A stretch of DNA of 37,236 nt from an uncultured Acidimicrobiales bacterium (lineage in GTDB: Bacteria > Actinomycetota > Acidimicrobiia > Acidimicrobiales > SHLQ01): positions 1-37,236 of the forward strand of contig CALJDK010000088.1 in assembly GCA_938023735.1 (NCBI GenBank), written 5' to 3'. Position 1 is the stretch's first letter. The number at the start of each line of letters is the position of its first letter. The translations under genes and the position numbers were made by a program. Below the pieces are notes generated by a model that saw only the letters and a program-made list of their open reading frames with translations, searched no databases and was not told the DNA's origin. Below, in pieces: positions 6,935-15,704 of this stretch.

Positions 6935-7587
6935 TGGTCCCCCGCCGGGTTGGTCTCGTTCAGCATCTTGGCCAAACGCTTTCGGGCCTGATCGAGGTGT
7001 GTGGTGGCCGTTGAGATGGTGCAGTCAAAGATCTCGGCGATCTCGCGCGTCGTCCGGTCCTCGCCGTAGAACAAGGCGATGGCTGCGCGCTGGCGGGGAG
7101 AGAGTTCGCCGATAGCGCGCCACAGATCTGGATCGCCATCGAACTGATCATCGGCAGGAGCCCAAGAACGTTGTGGTCGGACGCGTCGGAGAACGTTGCG
7201 CTCGCTGGTAGCTCGTCGACGCTGAGAAATGGCCTGGTTCACGGTGACCCGACGGATCCAGGCGCCGGGCTGGTCGTAGCCGGAAACTTCGGACCAGGCC
7301 TGATGAGCCTTGGTGAATGCCTCTTGGGCGATCTCCTCAGCATGCGCGTGATTGCCGCAGATCGAACGGGCAAGCGAAACCATCGCCGCGAACTCTTCCT
7401 GATAGAAGTCATCAAAAAGAAGGGGCCGAGCCAGATCTGACTCTGCCGCAGTGGATTGCGGCGGAGCCGACTGCGCGGAACCGAATCCGGACCCGTCCAA
7501 CGAGCGCTGCGACGCGACAAAGCCCCGATCCCCCACCAGTGGGTGAGAAATCGGGACCTCGTTGCGCTTTTGCTCAAACGGGCGCAC
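6931..7587 (-). CDS. ECF-type RNA polymerase sigma factor
   Basis: The protein has up to 218 residues, with region 2 (LLFDDFYQEEFAAMVSLARSICGNHAHAEEIAQEAFTKAHQAW) that melts the -10 and region 4 (LSPRQRAAIALFYGEDRTTREIAEIFDCTISTATTHLDQARKRLAKML) that reads the -35. This is the SigE-like two-domain ECF architecture. It overlaps the anti-sigma-like gene by ATGA and follows the secreted discoidin protein on the same strand, so the three probably serve one envelope or surface response. The first 50 residues before DLARPLLFDDFY are not part of the fold and overlap a GC-rich hairpin; the true start may lie downstream of 7587. No -10 of the leaderless type is seen here. Confidence 0.9.
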   Translation of the reverse strand: MRPFEQKRNEVPISHPLVGDRGFVASQRSLDGSGFGSAQSAPPQSTAAESDLARPLLFDDFYQEEFAAMVSLARSICGNHAHAEEIAQEAFTKAHQAWSEVSGYDQPGAWIRRVTVNQAISQRRRATSERNVLRRVRPQRSWAPADDQFDGDPDLWRAIGELSPRQRAAIALFYGEDRTTREIAEIFDCTISTATTHLDQARKRLAKMLNETNPAGDQ

Positions 7588-7595
7588 TGCGCCCG
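7579..7595 (-). terminator. GC-rich hairpin between the secreted-protein and sigma genes
   Basis: CGGGCGC (7579-7585) pairs perfectly with GCGCCCG (7589-7595) over a 3-nt loop. On the minus strand the stem is followed by TTTGAGC, so it could terminate or attenuate transcription from the secreted-protein gene (stop at 7609). It overlaps the first codons of the longest sigma-factor frame. Confidence 0.45.
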
Positions 7596-7608
7596 CTGTG
7601 GTTTTGCA

Positions 7609-9591
7609 TTAGTTCGGGAACCTGATTGTCGGGTCGTCGTAGTCACGGGTCCACTCGTTAAGGTACCCCGCTCCAAACCATTGACCGTTTTCGAAGCGGG
7701 CGTTCACGTTGGAGCCGTTGAAGTTGTTGAACTCGCCGCGATTGGTGCGGCTCACGACCTGCAGAACCGTGCCGGCCGGGCATGAGCCATTCGTTTGATA
7801 CTGGGGGTTGTCACCTTGGGCGTCACTGCAGAACCGCAGCAGACCGGAGCCGGGTTCGCTCTGCGTCTTGATGAATACCTCTTTGGGATGCACAACTCGC
7901 CGGGCCCCGTTCATTGGGTTCAACGGGCTTCGCTGGCGATCAGCGCTCGACAAGCCGGCGAGGCTTTGCGGCACAAACTGGCAGAAGTAGGGGTGATCCT
8001 TGTCGTAGCGATACGACGGGTTGTCTTGGAAACACAGATCGACGGTCGACATGTAGGCGTTGGGCATGCCGCGGCTTGCCCATTCGTTATCGACGTAGCG
8101 AGAGGGATTGAGCAGCACGTAGTACGGGCTGTAGATCACGAACCCGCCGGCGGGGGTAGAGAGATGCCCATCGGGTTTCCAAAGTTCCACAAAGGGATCC
8201 GCGGCATGTCTGCCGATTACCGCATCGATGCATTCGAACTCTCGTTTACCGTCGTTGAAGTGCTCGACGGCTCGGGCGTGGTGGCCATGGATGTTGGTCG
8301 CGAAGGCTTCGTTCGTAGCCCCGCAGCCAATGTCGGTTACCTGGCCGACCGGACCCCATGTTGGGATGGTTTTGATGGCCATGGTCGTGCCATCGGAGCA
8401 GGACTGGTTGAGGAAGTACTCGTGGGCGTTCGATCCGAGCGCGTCGCTGGTGGAGCTGCCCTGGTGAACCTTCGATAACCAGTTGCAGGTGATGCCGGTG
8501 AGGGTGATGGCAGTGCCGTCTTGAGGATTGCCTTCGACGAGTTGCCAACCGTCCTGCCGGGTAATCTTGTGGCCGGCATGACCCTCGGTTCGGCCGAGAC
8601 TGTCGTCGGCGGAGGTCAACATGCCGAAGGGGATCCCGCCGGACAGCCCGTACAGGCTTGAACCACGTGGATCGTCGCCGTGCTCATGTGCCATTGCACA
8701 GCCAAGCTCCTGGGCATGATGGTGCGTGGGATGGATGTCGCCATCGGCTCCGAGTACCCAGAAACGGTTGTGGGTTGCCTTGTCGCACTCGCCGGGGCGG
8801 CGGGGGTTCTCGGCGAAATACTCATCAACCTTGGCCCAGCCTGGTCCGCGCCCGGCACCGAACGTAGCGAGCCCCTGTTCGAGCGACATTTCGCCAAACG
8901 AGTCGATGACCCCATTGGTCTGCGGGTGGGGGTCGCTTCCCGGGGCCACCGTTGTCGTCGTCGTTGCAGGTGGGGTGGTTGTGGTGCTGGTCGTGGAGGT
9001 CGACGTCGAGACGGGCACAGTGGTGGAGGATGTGGTCGAGGAGGTCGTGGTGGTCGACGGGCCGCCGGCCGCTGCGAATACCTCGATCTCGGCGATCGTA
9101 AAGTGATCCTCGATCGAATTGAACCGCACTCGTAGGCGTCGGGCCGTTTGGCCTTGCAGGCCAATCTCGCTCCACGTTCCCCAGGTGTGCCCGCTGTTTC
9201 GCGTCGCAATAGCCGAGAAGTTGTCGCCCGAACTCGACGTGGATGCCTCGAACGTGACCGACACCGGCTGCGTGAGATTGCCGACGAAGTAGCGAATGGT
9301 CGAAAGCTCCCGTGTCGCGCCCAAATCAAGAATTGCGGTCATCGGATAGTTGGCCGGCTGCCACGGATTTGGGTTCCGCCAGTTGCTTTGCCCATCGGTG
9401 GGCGTGTTTCCATCGTGGAGACGCCACGACTCCAGAGAGTTCTGGCCATCGACCGACGAGTAGTAGATCCGTTCCGGCCCCTGAGCCGATGCGATAGTGG
9501 TGACGCCCGCGAGCACGGCAGCGATCATCGCCAACGCCACTACGAGTACGACGACGGAGGCGCGAACTGGGCTGAATGAGTTCTGTTGCAT
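7609..9591 (-). CDS. Secreted discoidin (F5/8C)-like protein with Ser/Thr linker and large His/Cys-rich domain
   Basis: The 660-residue protein starts with a signal peptide (SFSPVRASVVVLVVALAMIA... ending near IASAQG). A beta-sandwich of discoidin type follows at about 35-180 (ERIYYSSVDGQNSLESWRLHDG; ILDLGATRELSTIRYFVGN; RRLRVRFNSIEDHFTIAEIEVFA). A Ser/Thr/Pro linker spans about 180-235, and a domain of about 420 residues follows. The last contains HPTHHHAQELGCAMAHEHGDDP, HGHHARAVEHFN and several Cys that could form disulfides, suggesting a metal-binding extracellular domain. I do not recognise an assigned function for it. ATG 9591 directly precedes the signal peptide; a longer frame to 9759 has no such logic. 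Its linker type is shared with the anti-sigma-like protein, so both are probably displayed on or shed from the cell surface. Confidence 0.75.
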   Translation of the reverse strand: MQQNSFSPVRASVVVLVVALAMIAAVLAGVTTIASAQGPERIYYSSVDGQNSLESWRLHDGNTPTDGQSNWRNPNPWQPANYPMTAILDLGATRELSTIRYFVGNLTQPVSVTFEASTSSSGDNFSAIATRNSGHTWGTWSEIGLQGQTARRLRVRFNSIEDHFTIAEIEVFAAAGGPSTTTTSSTTSSTTVPVSTSTSTTSTTTTPPATTTTTVAPGSDPHPQTNGVIDSFGEMSLEQGLATFGAGRGPGWAKVDEYFAENPRRPGECDKATHNRFWVLGADGDIHPTHHHAQELGCAMAHEHGDDPRGSSLYGLSGGIPFGMLTSADDSLGRTEGHAGHKITRQDGWQLVEGNPQDGTAITLTGITCNWLSKVHQGSSTSDALGSNAHEYFLNQSCSDGTTMAIKTIPTWGPVGQVTDIGCGATNEAFATNIHGHHARAVEHFNDGKREFECIDAVIGRHAADPFVELWKPDGHLSTPAGGFVIYSPYYVLLNPSRYVDNEWASRGMPNAYMSTVDLCFQDNPSYRYDKDHPYFCQFVPQSLAGLSSADRQRSPLNPMNGARRVVHPKEVFIKTQSEPGSGLLRFCSDAQGDNPQYQTNGSCPAGTVLQVVSRTNRGEFNNFNGSNVNARFENGQWFGAGYLNEWTRDYDDPTIRFPN

Positions 9592-9716
9592 GGGAAGTAC
9601 ACGTTTGAGCAGCGCGGTTTGTCTATATGCGTGGCAAATTTCTTTCGGCCGCGTCCTTTGCGAGTTGGTTTCGAGCGCCGAGGGAAGAAACTGCTGCCAG
9701 GTCGGGTTGGCGTCAT

Positions 9717-10850
9717 ATGAACCAGCAGACCGCGCCCGGCCAGTCGGCCGCCGCCCCAACGGGGCCAGCGGTCGGTGCGCTGCGTCGGCGTGCAGTTTGG
9801 GGCCTTCCTCTGGCGTTCACGGTTGGCTGGTTGATCTTTGTCCTCGCGTCGGGGCACGTGGGTCGAGTGATCGACAACTGGCGCTCATCGCTGACCATGA
9901 TCGTCGGGAGTTTCGTCGCCGGCTCAACTCCGCAAGGCGGGGGTGCCGTGGCCTTCCCGGTATTCACCAAAGTGCTCGGTATCCAGGCGCCCGTCGCCAG
10001 GTCGTTCTCGCTGGTGATTCAGGCCACCGGAATGGTCATGGCCTCGCTCACGATTCTTCTCGCCGGAAGAAAGGTCGACTGGAAGGCGCTGGCCCTTGGT
10101 GTTGGTGGCGGAAGTATCGGGTTCTTTCTGGGTCTGTTCGCGCTCGGCGACCCCGACACGACCTTCTGGGGCCCACGCGTCGACCCGGCGTTCGTCAAAG
10201 TGGCCTTTACAATCGCGATCTTCGCCGTCGCGGTGATCGTACGAATCTGCGCAGGCCGCAGCACCAAATACGAGACCGTTCCCGACTGGGGTACCCGATC
10301 GGTGCTGGTGATGTCGGTCTTTGCTGTGGTTGGCGGCGCGTTTTCGTCGCTCACCGGTTCGGGCACCGATGTCTTTCTCTTCGTCTTTATTGTGCTGGTC
10401 GCTCAAGTCACGCCGCGGGTAGCTATCCCCACCAGCATCATTGCCATGTCGGTGGTGTCGATCCTTGGCCTCCTCACCCTTGGGATCTGGCATGGCCAAC
10501 TCGATATCGCGTTAGATGGGTCGGGCCAGAACGTTATCGGCGTGGGCGGCGAGTCGTTCGGACCCGAGGCAGCGAGTCAATTTGATCTGTACGGAATCTG
10601 GTTGGCCGCGGCGCCCATCGTGGTTTGGGGAGCACCGCTGGGCGCGTGGGTGGCAGCGAAAGCTAGCGACCGAGTGGTAACTCTGTTTGTGGCAACGATG
10701 GCGCTTCTCGAAGTAACAACTACTGCGATCTTCCTCGAACCGCTTCGCACGAACCTGGCGCTAGCCCTGTTCGGAGGCGTTGGTCTTGTCGTCGCCTGGG
10801 TCGTGGTTCATCGACTCGATCGGCTCAGCGAGTGGATCATGGCCGACTGA
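9717..10850 (+). CDS. TSUP-family (TauE/SafE) membrane permease
   Basis: The 377-residue protein has about eight hydrophobic helices in two repeated halves. Each half begins with the TSUP-type motif: IVGSFVAGSTPQGGGAVAFPVFTKVLGI near residue 60 and VFAVVGGAFSSLTGSGTDVFLFVFIVLV near residue 200. TSUP carriers export or import sulfite, sulfonates or organic acids. The large polar insertion LDIALDGSGQNVIGVGGESFGPEAASQFDLYG is unusual. ATG 9717 follows from alignment to the first helix (WGLPLAFTVGWLIFVLASG), and no clear ribosome site is seen. It is divergent from the secreted-protein gene across 125 nt. Substrate cannot be told. Confidence 0.85.
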   Translation: MNQQTAPGQSAAAPTGPAVGALRRRAVWGLPLAFTVGWLIFVLASGHVGRVIDNWRSSLTMIVGSFVAGSTPQGGGAVAFPVFTKVLGIQAPVARSFSLVIQATGMVMASLTILLAGRKVDWKALALGVGGGSIGFFLGLFALGDPDTTFWGPRVDPAFVKVAFTIAIFAVAVIVRICAGRSTKYETVPDWGTRSVLVMSVFAVVGGAFSSLTGSGTDVFLFVFIVLVAQVTPRVAIPTSIIAMSVVSILGLLTLGIWHGQLDIALDGSGQNVIGVGGESFGPEAASQFDLYGIWLAAAPIVVWGAPLGAWVAAKASDRVVTLFVATMALLEVTTTAIFLEPLRTNLALALFGGVGLVVAWVVVHRLDRLSEWIMAD

Positions 10851-10869
10851 CAGCAGTCGGCGAGCGGCT

Positions 10870-11625
10870 TCAGGTGACCGGACCGCCCGAGATGTCGATG
10901 ATCTGACCGGTTACCCACGCCCCAGATGGTGCAGCGAAGTAGAGAGCGGCCATGCCGACATCTTCGGGGTCGCCCATCTTCTTCATCGGGATGTTCTTGG
11001 CCACCTTGGGCAGGTCATCCTGGGTGAAGTTCATGGCGGTCATCATGATGTCGGTCTCGATCCAGCCTGGGCAGATGCAGTTCACCCGAATCCGCGGCGC
11101 GAGCTCGAGGGCGAAGGTCTTGGTGAGCGAGTTCACGGCGGCCTTGGCTGCCGCATAGTGGCCGCTGCCCGGCACGCCGCGGTGCGAGGCCCCCGACGAG
11201 ATATTGAGGATCGAGCCCTCATCCATACGATCTGCCGCAATCACCGACGCCTCCCAGAGCGCGCTGACGTTGAGGTCGAAGCACTGATCCCATCCGTCTC
11301 GATCCAGCTCGACCAGCGGCGTGCGATACGGAGATCCACCGGCGTTGTTGGCCCAGATCGAAAGCGATCCGAATTGGTCGACCGCCGCATCGGCAAGCGC
11401 TTCCAGCTGCGCCCGATCGGTCACGTCGGTCTGCACGGCGATTGCCTCGCCCCCGGCTTCGTTGATCTCCGCTGCTACGCGCTCGATGGGCTCGGTGCGG
11501 CGACCTGCTACCGCGACCTTTGCTCCCGCCCGGGCGTACACCTTGGCGATGCCTTCGCCGATGCCGGTGCCGCCTCCGGTAACAACAGCGACCTGGTTGG
11601 TGAGATCAAACGAATTCGTAGTCAT
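10870..11625 (-). CDS. Short-chain dehydrogenase/reductase (classical SDR)
   Basis: The 251-residue protein has the nucleotide-binding TGGGTGIG (16-23), NNAG (93-96), the catalytic Ser143, Tyr157 and Lys161 (NISSG...HYAAAK) and CPGWIETD after the active site. All catalytic residues are present. It probably oxidises or reduces an alcohol/ketone or acyl-CoA derivative with NAD(P). TAGGGT (11637-11632) lies 6 nt before the ATG, so transcription is probably leaderless. The neighbouring divergent CaiB-type CoA-transferase suggests acyl-CoA metabolism. It converges on the TSUP gene with a 19-nt gap. Confidence 0.93.
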   Translation of the reverse strand: MTTNSFDLTNQVAVVTGGGTGIGEGIAKVYARAGAKVAVAGRRTEPIERVAAEINEAGGEAIAVQTDVTDRAQLEALADAAVDQFGSLSIWANNAGGSPYRTPLVELDRDGWDQCFDLNVSALWEASVIAADRMDEGSILNISSGASHRGVPGSGHYAAAKAAVNSLTKTFALELAPRIRVNCICPGWIETDIMMTAMNFTQDDLPKVAKNIPMKKMGDPEDVGMAALYFAAPSGAWVTGQIIDISGGPVT

Positions 11626-11708
11626 GCCCGCACCCTAGGGCGCTCATCCGAAACTAACCAAGCGATCAATTACCGAGCAACCGTGACTGACTTGGTACGG
11701 TCACCAAC

Positions 11709-12914
11709 GTGAACGTGCTCGAAGGAATCCTCGTCGTCGACATGACCCAGTACCTTGCCGGACCAACCGTTACGCGGTTGCTGGCCGAGCAGGGCGCCGA
11801 TGTAGTGAAGATCGAACAGCCACCCCACGGCGACCCGAGTCGGAACTACATCATCGCCAAGGACGGGCGCAGCGGCTACTTCGTGCAGCAGAACCGAGGA
11901 AAGCGAAGCCTGTGTGTCGACTTCAACTCCGAGGAAGGCCGTGAGGTTCTTCATCGGCTGCTCGCGAAGGCCGACGTGCTGGTCGAGAACTACGGACCGG
12001 GAGTTCTCGAGCGCCGAGGGTTCGGGTGGGACGAACTGAGCAAGAAATACCCGAAGCTCGTTATGGCTTCGGTGTCTGGGTACGGACGCGATAGTCACCC
12101 CGATTTCACCGACAAGCCGGCGTTTGACATGATCGCTCAGGCCATGAGCGGAATCATGTTCATGACCGGCGATCCCGACGGGCCACCGATGCCGGTCGGA
12201 GCCTCGATTGGCGACGTCAACGCCGGCGTGCACGCTGCTGCAGGAATCGGTTTTGCGCTGTTTCATCGCGAACGCACTGGTGTCGGCCAGCACGTCGATA
12301 TCTCGATGATCGACTCCCTCTTTCACGTCCACGGCATTTCGCTCCAGGGTCCGGTGCTTACCGGTTTGCGGTGGAAGCCCACCCGTTCCGGTCATCAGTC
12401 GCGGATGAACAGCCCAATGGGTGTCTATAAGTCGCCCGATGGGTGGATTGCGCTCCATGTGATGCAGGGACAATGGGGACGCTTCTGTGCCGCCATCAAC
12501 CGCCCGGAGTTTGAGCACGACGATCGTTTCGCCGGGCTCTCCGAGCGACAGAAAAACCGAGAAGAGCTCAACAACGTCATCACCGACTGGATGGGTTCTT
12601 TCTCGACGGATGACCAGGTTCTCGAACGCCTCGATGCCGAACGGATCCCATCAGCGCCGGTACTGGCCCCTTACGACGCTGTGGGCCATCCCTACTTTGA
12701 GACGCGACGTTCGATTCGCCACGTGCCCGACCCAGTTCTTGGCGAGGTGGCAGTGCCCGGTAATCCCATTCGGCTGTCGGCGCAGCCCGAACTCGACCTC
12801 ATGGCGCCATCTTTGGGACAACACAATGCCGAAGTACTCGCAGATTTGGGATACTCCCCTACCGAAATCAAACAACTCTCAGCTTCCGGACTTCTCGTAA
12901 GCAAACAGGTGTAA
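11709..12914 (+). CDS. Class III CoA-transferase (CaiB/BaiF family)
   Basis: The 401-residue protein is full length for family III CoA-transferases. It begins LEGILVVDMTQYLAGPTVTRLLAEQGADVVKIEQP, continues with KRSLCVDFNSEEG and ADVLVENYGPGVLERRGFG, and has the nucleophile Asp140 in AFDMIAQAMSG. These enzymes move CoA between carboxylic acids, for example in carnitine, formyl/oxalyl-CoA, bile-acid or aromatic acid metabolism; the substrate is undetermined. GTG 11709 is preceded 7 nt upstream by TACGGT (11696-11701), a leaderless promoter. Its stop is immediately followed by the two-copy repeat at 12916-12986. Confidence 0.93.
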   Translation: MNVLEGILVVDMTQYLAGPTVTRLLAEQGADVVKIEQPPHGDPSRNYIIAKDGRSGYFVQQNRGKRSLCVDFNSEEGREVLHRLLAKADVLVENYGPGVLERRGFGWDELSKKYPKLVMASVSGYGRDSHPDFTDKPAFDMIAQAMSGIMFMTGDPDGPPMPVGASIGDVNAGVHAAAGIGFALFHRERTGVGQHVDISMIDSLFHVHGISLQGPVLTGLRWKPTRSGHQSRMNSPMGVYKSPDGWIALHVMQGQWGRFCAAINRPEFEHDDRFAGLSERQKNREELNNVITDWMGSFSTDDQVLERLDAERIPSAPVLAPYDAVGHPYFETRRSIRHVPDPVLGEVAVPGNPIRLSAQPELDLMAPSLGQHNAEVLADLGYSPTEIKQLSASGLLVSKQV

Positions 12915-12915
12915 A

Positions 12916-12986
12916 CGCGACACAGGTGTCAGACACGAGTGTCGCGTTTCGCGGATTCGCGACACAGGTGTCAGACACGAGTGTCG
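12916..12986. repeat. Two exact 29-bp palindromic repeats filling a convergent intergenic gap
   Basis: Copies at 12916-12944 and 12958-12986 are identical over 29 bp, 42 bp apart. Each alternates GACAC and GTGTC four times (GACAC-AG-GTGTC then GACAC-GA-GTGTC) and is itself an imperfect palindrome. The pair occupies almost the whole 72 bp between the stop of the CoA-transferase and the stop of the convergent amidohydrolase. It could fold as a two-way terminator; the arrangement also resembles REP/BIME repeats. No U-tract is present. Confidence 0.85.
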
Positions 12987-14405
12987 TCAGGTAGTGATGA
13001 TGGTGTTGGCGAAGTAGTCGGGGTTACCGGCTGTTAGAAGCGCGGTGATGTTGTCGCAGGTGAAGGCTTGGAAGTCATCGGTGGTGATGTGGCCGTCGTC
13101 GACGAGTTCCCAGGCTTCGGGCACGACGCCACGGAAGTCGGGCACGTCCCAGTGGCCGATGTCGCTGGCAAAGATGGCCTGGAGCTTTGCATTGGCCGGG
13201 TTCTTTGATGCGTCGAAGGCCATGGCGTTCATGGGGTCGTCGGCTTCGCAACCAAAGAAATACTGGCGAGAGAAGATGTCGACGATGTCGTCGACCGACG
13301 TGAGCATGCTCTCGGCGAAGTCGTCGACCTGATCGGGGCGCTCATCGGGGTCGCTGAGCATCGCCAGTGCCAGGTCGAGATTGTCGGCCCGGTCGCGGTG
13401 GCCTTGGGTGCCGTAGTCGGCGATGAGCTGGGCGAGGCCAGGGCGATCGAGGTTTGCCGGGTTGTAGTGCTCAAGCGATCGCCGATTGCGCTTCTCGTAG
13501 TGACCGATGAGATCGGCAAGAAGGTTGACACCCCACGCCACTCCACCCTCAAGAAAAGCAAAGCGCAGCTCGGGGAACCGTTTCGTTACCCCGCCAAAGA
13601 TGAGTGAACGGGCCGTGGCTTCGCCAGCCGTCGCGAAGTTGCCGATGTGGTTGTAGACGTAGTTGGTGGTCGAGGTCCTGCTCCCCCACCCCATGCCACT
13701 GGCGTGAAAGGTGGGGCAAACGCCCAGATCGAGGCACCTCTGCCACACCGGGTCGTAGTCGTAGAGGCTGTCGTGGCCGAGGGTGTCCATCCATCGGCTG
13801 GTTCGCTCGTTCGATGCTCCCTCGAATGGACGAGGCACCACGCCGGCCATCATCACCGACTTCAAGCCGAGCTCACCAACTGCGTAGTTGAGCTCAGCGA
13901 CCGCTTCGTCGGGGGTGAACATCGGGATTGACGCAACCGGTTCAAGCCGGTCGCGGAAGGGCGCGTAGGCCTCTGCGATGTAGCGGTTACAGGCGCGAGC
14001 TACTGCGCCCCGAAGTTCGGCGCCGGGAATGCCTACAACGGTGAGTCCGTACGTGGGATACAGCAGTGCAAAGTCGATGCCGATCTCGTCGAGGCGCTCG
14101 TACAGCAGCTCGGGCAACATCGCCGTGGCACGATCGAGTGTGTTGCGTGCAGGTAGCGCCCAATACGAGCTGCGAGAGATTCCAAGCTCGCGGCGAGCAT
14201 CCTCGGGTACGCCTCGGATTGCGGCCGAGCCGTGCACCAGCGCGTCGAACTGTTTGGCAACCGACTCGTCGGCGATCTCGACAATAAGGTCTCGAAGCCA
14301 TGGAACAAACTCGATCAAATGCCCGTCGCCATCGATGATCGGGTGGTCGATCTGGCCGCGAACGTCGGAGACTTCCTGGCTGCGCTCAAAGGTCTTGCTT
14401 CCCAT
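12987..14405 (-). CDS. Amidohydrolase-2 family metal-dependent hydrolase (ACMSD-like fold)
   Basis: The 472-residue TIM-barrel protein belongs to the PF04909 branch. It has IIDGDGHLIE (the DxDxH variant of the first metal motif), LYPTYGLTVVGIPGAELRGAVARACNRYIAEAY, VCPTFHASGMGWGSR with the barrel His, LRFAFLEGGVAW, and FASDIGHWDVPDF carrying the catalytic Asp. The family includes ACMS decarboxylase, gamma-resorcylate decarboxylase and hydrolases, so decarboxylation or hydrolysis of an aromatic-derived acid is possible. At 472 residues it is longer than ACMSD (about 335). It lies 9 kb from the kynurenine genes, so a role there is only speculative. TAGCTT (14417-14412), 6 nt upstream, supports ATG 14405 as a leaderless start. 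It is divergent from the thiolase. Confidence 0.85.
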   Translation of the reverse strand: MGSKTFERSQEVSDVRGQIDHPIIDGDGHLIEFVPWLRDLIVEIADESVAKQFDALVHGSAAIRGVPEDARRELGISRSSYWALPARNTLDRATAMLPELLYERLDEIGIDFALLYPTYGLTVVGIPGAELRGAVARACNRYIAEAYAPFRDRLEPVASIPMFTPDEAVAELNYAVGELGLKSVMMAGVVPRPFEGASNERTSRWMDTLGHDSLYDYDPVWQRCLDLGVCPTFHASGMGWGSRTSTTNYVYNHIGNFATAGEATARSLIFGGVTKRFPELRFAFLEGGVAWGVNLLADLIGHYEKRNRRSLEHYNPANLDRPGLAQLIADYGTQGHRDRADNLDLALAMLSDPDERPDQVDDFAESMLTSVDDIVDIFSRQYFFGCEADDPMNAMAFDASKNPANAKLQAIFASDIGHWDVPDFRGVVPEAWELVDDGHITTDDFQAFTCDNITALLTAGNPDYFANTIITT

Positions 14406-14501
14406 ATGGCCAAGCTAGTCCTGGCGAAGATTCGGGCGGTCATTTTCTGGTTCAGCACCTGCCTGCCTAGGTTGGAGCCGACGACGCTGAGAGGAACAGG
14501 C

Positions 14502-15686
14502 ATGGTTGAAGTTGTGATTGTTGAGGCCGGACGGTCGCCTATCGGGAAGCGCAACGGTTCGCTGTCGGGCGCTCACCCCAACGACATCCTCGGACCGGTG
14601 ATGATGGAGGTCCTCAAACGAGCAGGTGTTGCTTCGGCTGATGTGGGTCAGGTTGTTGGCGGCTGCATCAGCAAGGTCGGTTCGCAGGCCATGAATATCA
14701 CTCGCACCGCCTGGCTCAGCCATGGTGGCGCCGAAGAGGTTGCCGCCACAACGGTCGATGCCCAGTGTGGTTCGTCCCAACACGCGGTAAACACCGCCCA
14801 CGCGCTCATCGCTTCGGGTGTAGAAGACATCGTCATGGCGTGCGGCGTTGAATCGATGAGCCTCATTCCTATCGGTGCAGACGCTGCAGCTGGGGCAGAC
14901 GCCGGGTACGGAAAGCCCGTATCGCGCACCTATTTCGAGCATTACGAGTTCGTCAGCCAGTTCGAAGGCGCCGAACGGATCGCCGACAAGTACGGCATCA
15001 CGCGTCAAGACACCGACGCATTCGGCCTCGAATCACAGGAGCGCGCAGCAGTTGCCGTAGCTGAGGGGCGATTCGAGACCCAGATCATTCCCGTCGACGC
15101 ACCAGTGCTCGACGATGAAGGCAACAAGACCGACGAAACCTTCACGGTCACACGCGACGAGATTCCTCGCGATTCCAGCCTTGAACAACTCGCCAAACTT
15201 AGGCCGGTGGCTCGCGAAGACGGCGTGCATACGGCCGGTTCGTCGTCGCAGATCGCCGATGGTGCGAGCGCAGTGCTCTTGATGAGCGCCGACAAGGCCG
15301 CCGAGCTCGGAATCACGCCGCTGGCGCGGGTGCTGCAAACGTCTCTAGTGGGTTGCGATCCTGTGTTGATGCTTGAGGGCCCGATTCCGGCCACTAGGAA
15401 GGTGCTCGAGCGCGAAGGCATCACGGTGGACGATGTGGATGTTTTCGAGATCAACGAGGCGTTCGGTTCGGTTGTTCTGGCGTGGGCCAAAGAACTTCAG
15501 CCCGACATGGCCAAGGTCAACCCCAACGGCGGTGCAATCTCGCTGGGCCATCCCCTGGGCGGTACCGGATGTTTCCTCACGACCAAGGCCGTGCACGAGC
15601 TTCAGCGCAGCGGCGGTCGCTACGGCGTGATCAGCATGTGCTGCGGCGGCGGACTAGGAACCGGAACCCTGATCGAACGGATCTAG
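14502..15686 (+). CDS. Thiolase (acetyl-CoA C-acyltransferase)
   Basis: The 394-residue protein is a full-length degradative/biosynthetic-type thiolase. It has nucleophile Cys89 in DAQCGSSQHA, NEAFGSVVLAWA, His350 in GHPLGGTG and the second catalytic Cys380 in MCCGGGLGTG. It cleaves or condenses 3-ketoacyl-CoA in the cytoplasm, probably in fatty-acid or sterol/aromatic side-chain beta-oxidation. The start at 14502 is supported by a strong ribosome site, GAGAGGA. The same frame stays open upstream to 14232, but there it is antisense to the amidohydrolase. It converges on the F420 oxidoreductase with an 18-nt gap. Confidence 0.94.
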   Translation: MVEVVIVEAGRSPIGKRNGSLSGAHPNDILGPVMMEVLKRAGVASADVGQVVGGCISKVGSQAMNITRTAWLSHGGAEEVAATTVDAQCGSSQHAVNTAHALIASGVEDIVMACGVESMSLIPIGADAAAGADAGYGKPVSRTYFEHYEFVSQFEGAERIADKYGITRQDTDAFGLESQERAAVAVAEGRFETQIIPVDAPVLDDEGNKTDETFTVTRDEIPRDSSLEQLAKLRPVAREDGVHTAGSSSQIADGASAVLLMSADKAAELGITPLARVLQTSLVGCDPVLMLEGPIPATRKVLEREGITVDDVDVFEINEAFGSVVLAWAKELQPDMAKVNPNGGAISLGHPLGGTGCFLTTKAVHELQRSGGRYGVISMCCGGGLGTGTLIERI

Positions 15687-15704
15687 CCGACCGACCGAAG
15701 CCCG

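Noticed and set aside
12916-12986. CRISPR array
   Set aside because: There are only two repeat copies with a 13-nt spacer, the units are palindromic, and no cas genes are present.
14232-14501. N-terminal extension of the thiolase
   Set aside because: The extension is antisense to the amidohydrolase gene and lacks thiolase similarity; ATG 14502 has a strong ribosome site and the family N-terminus.
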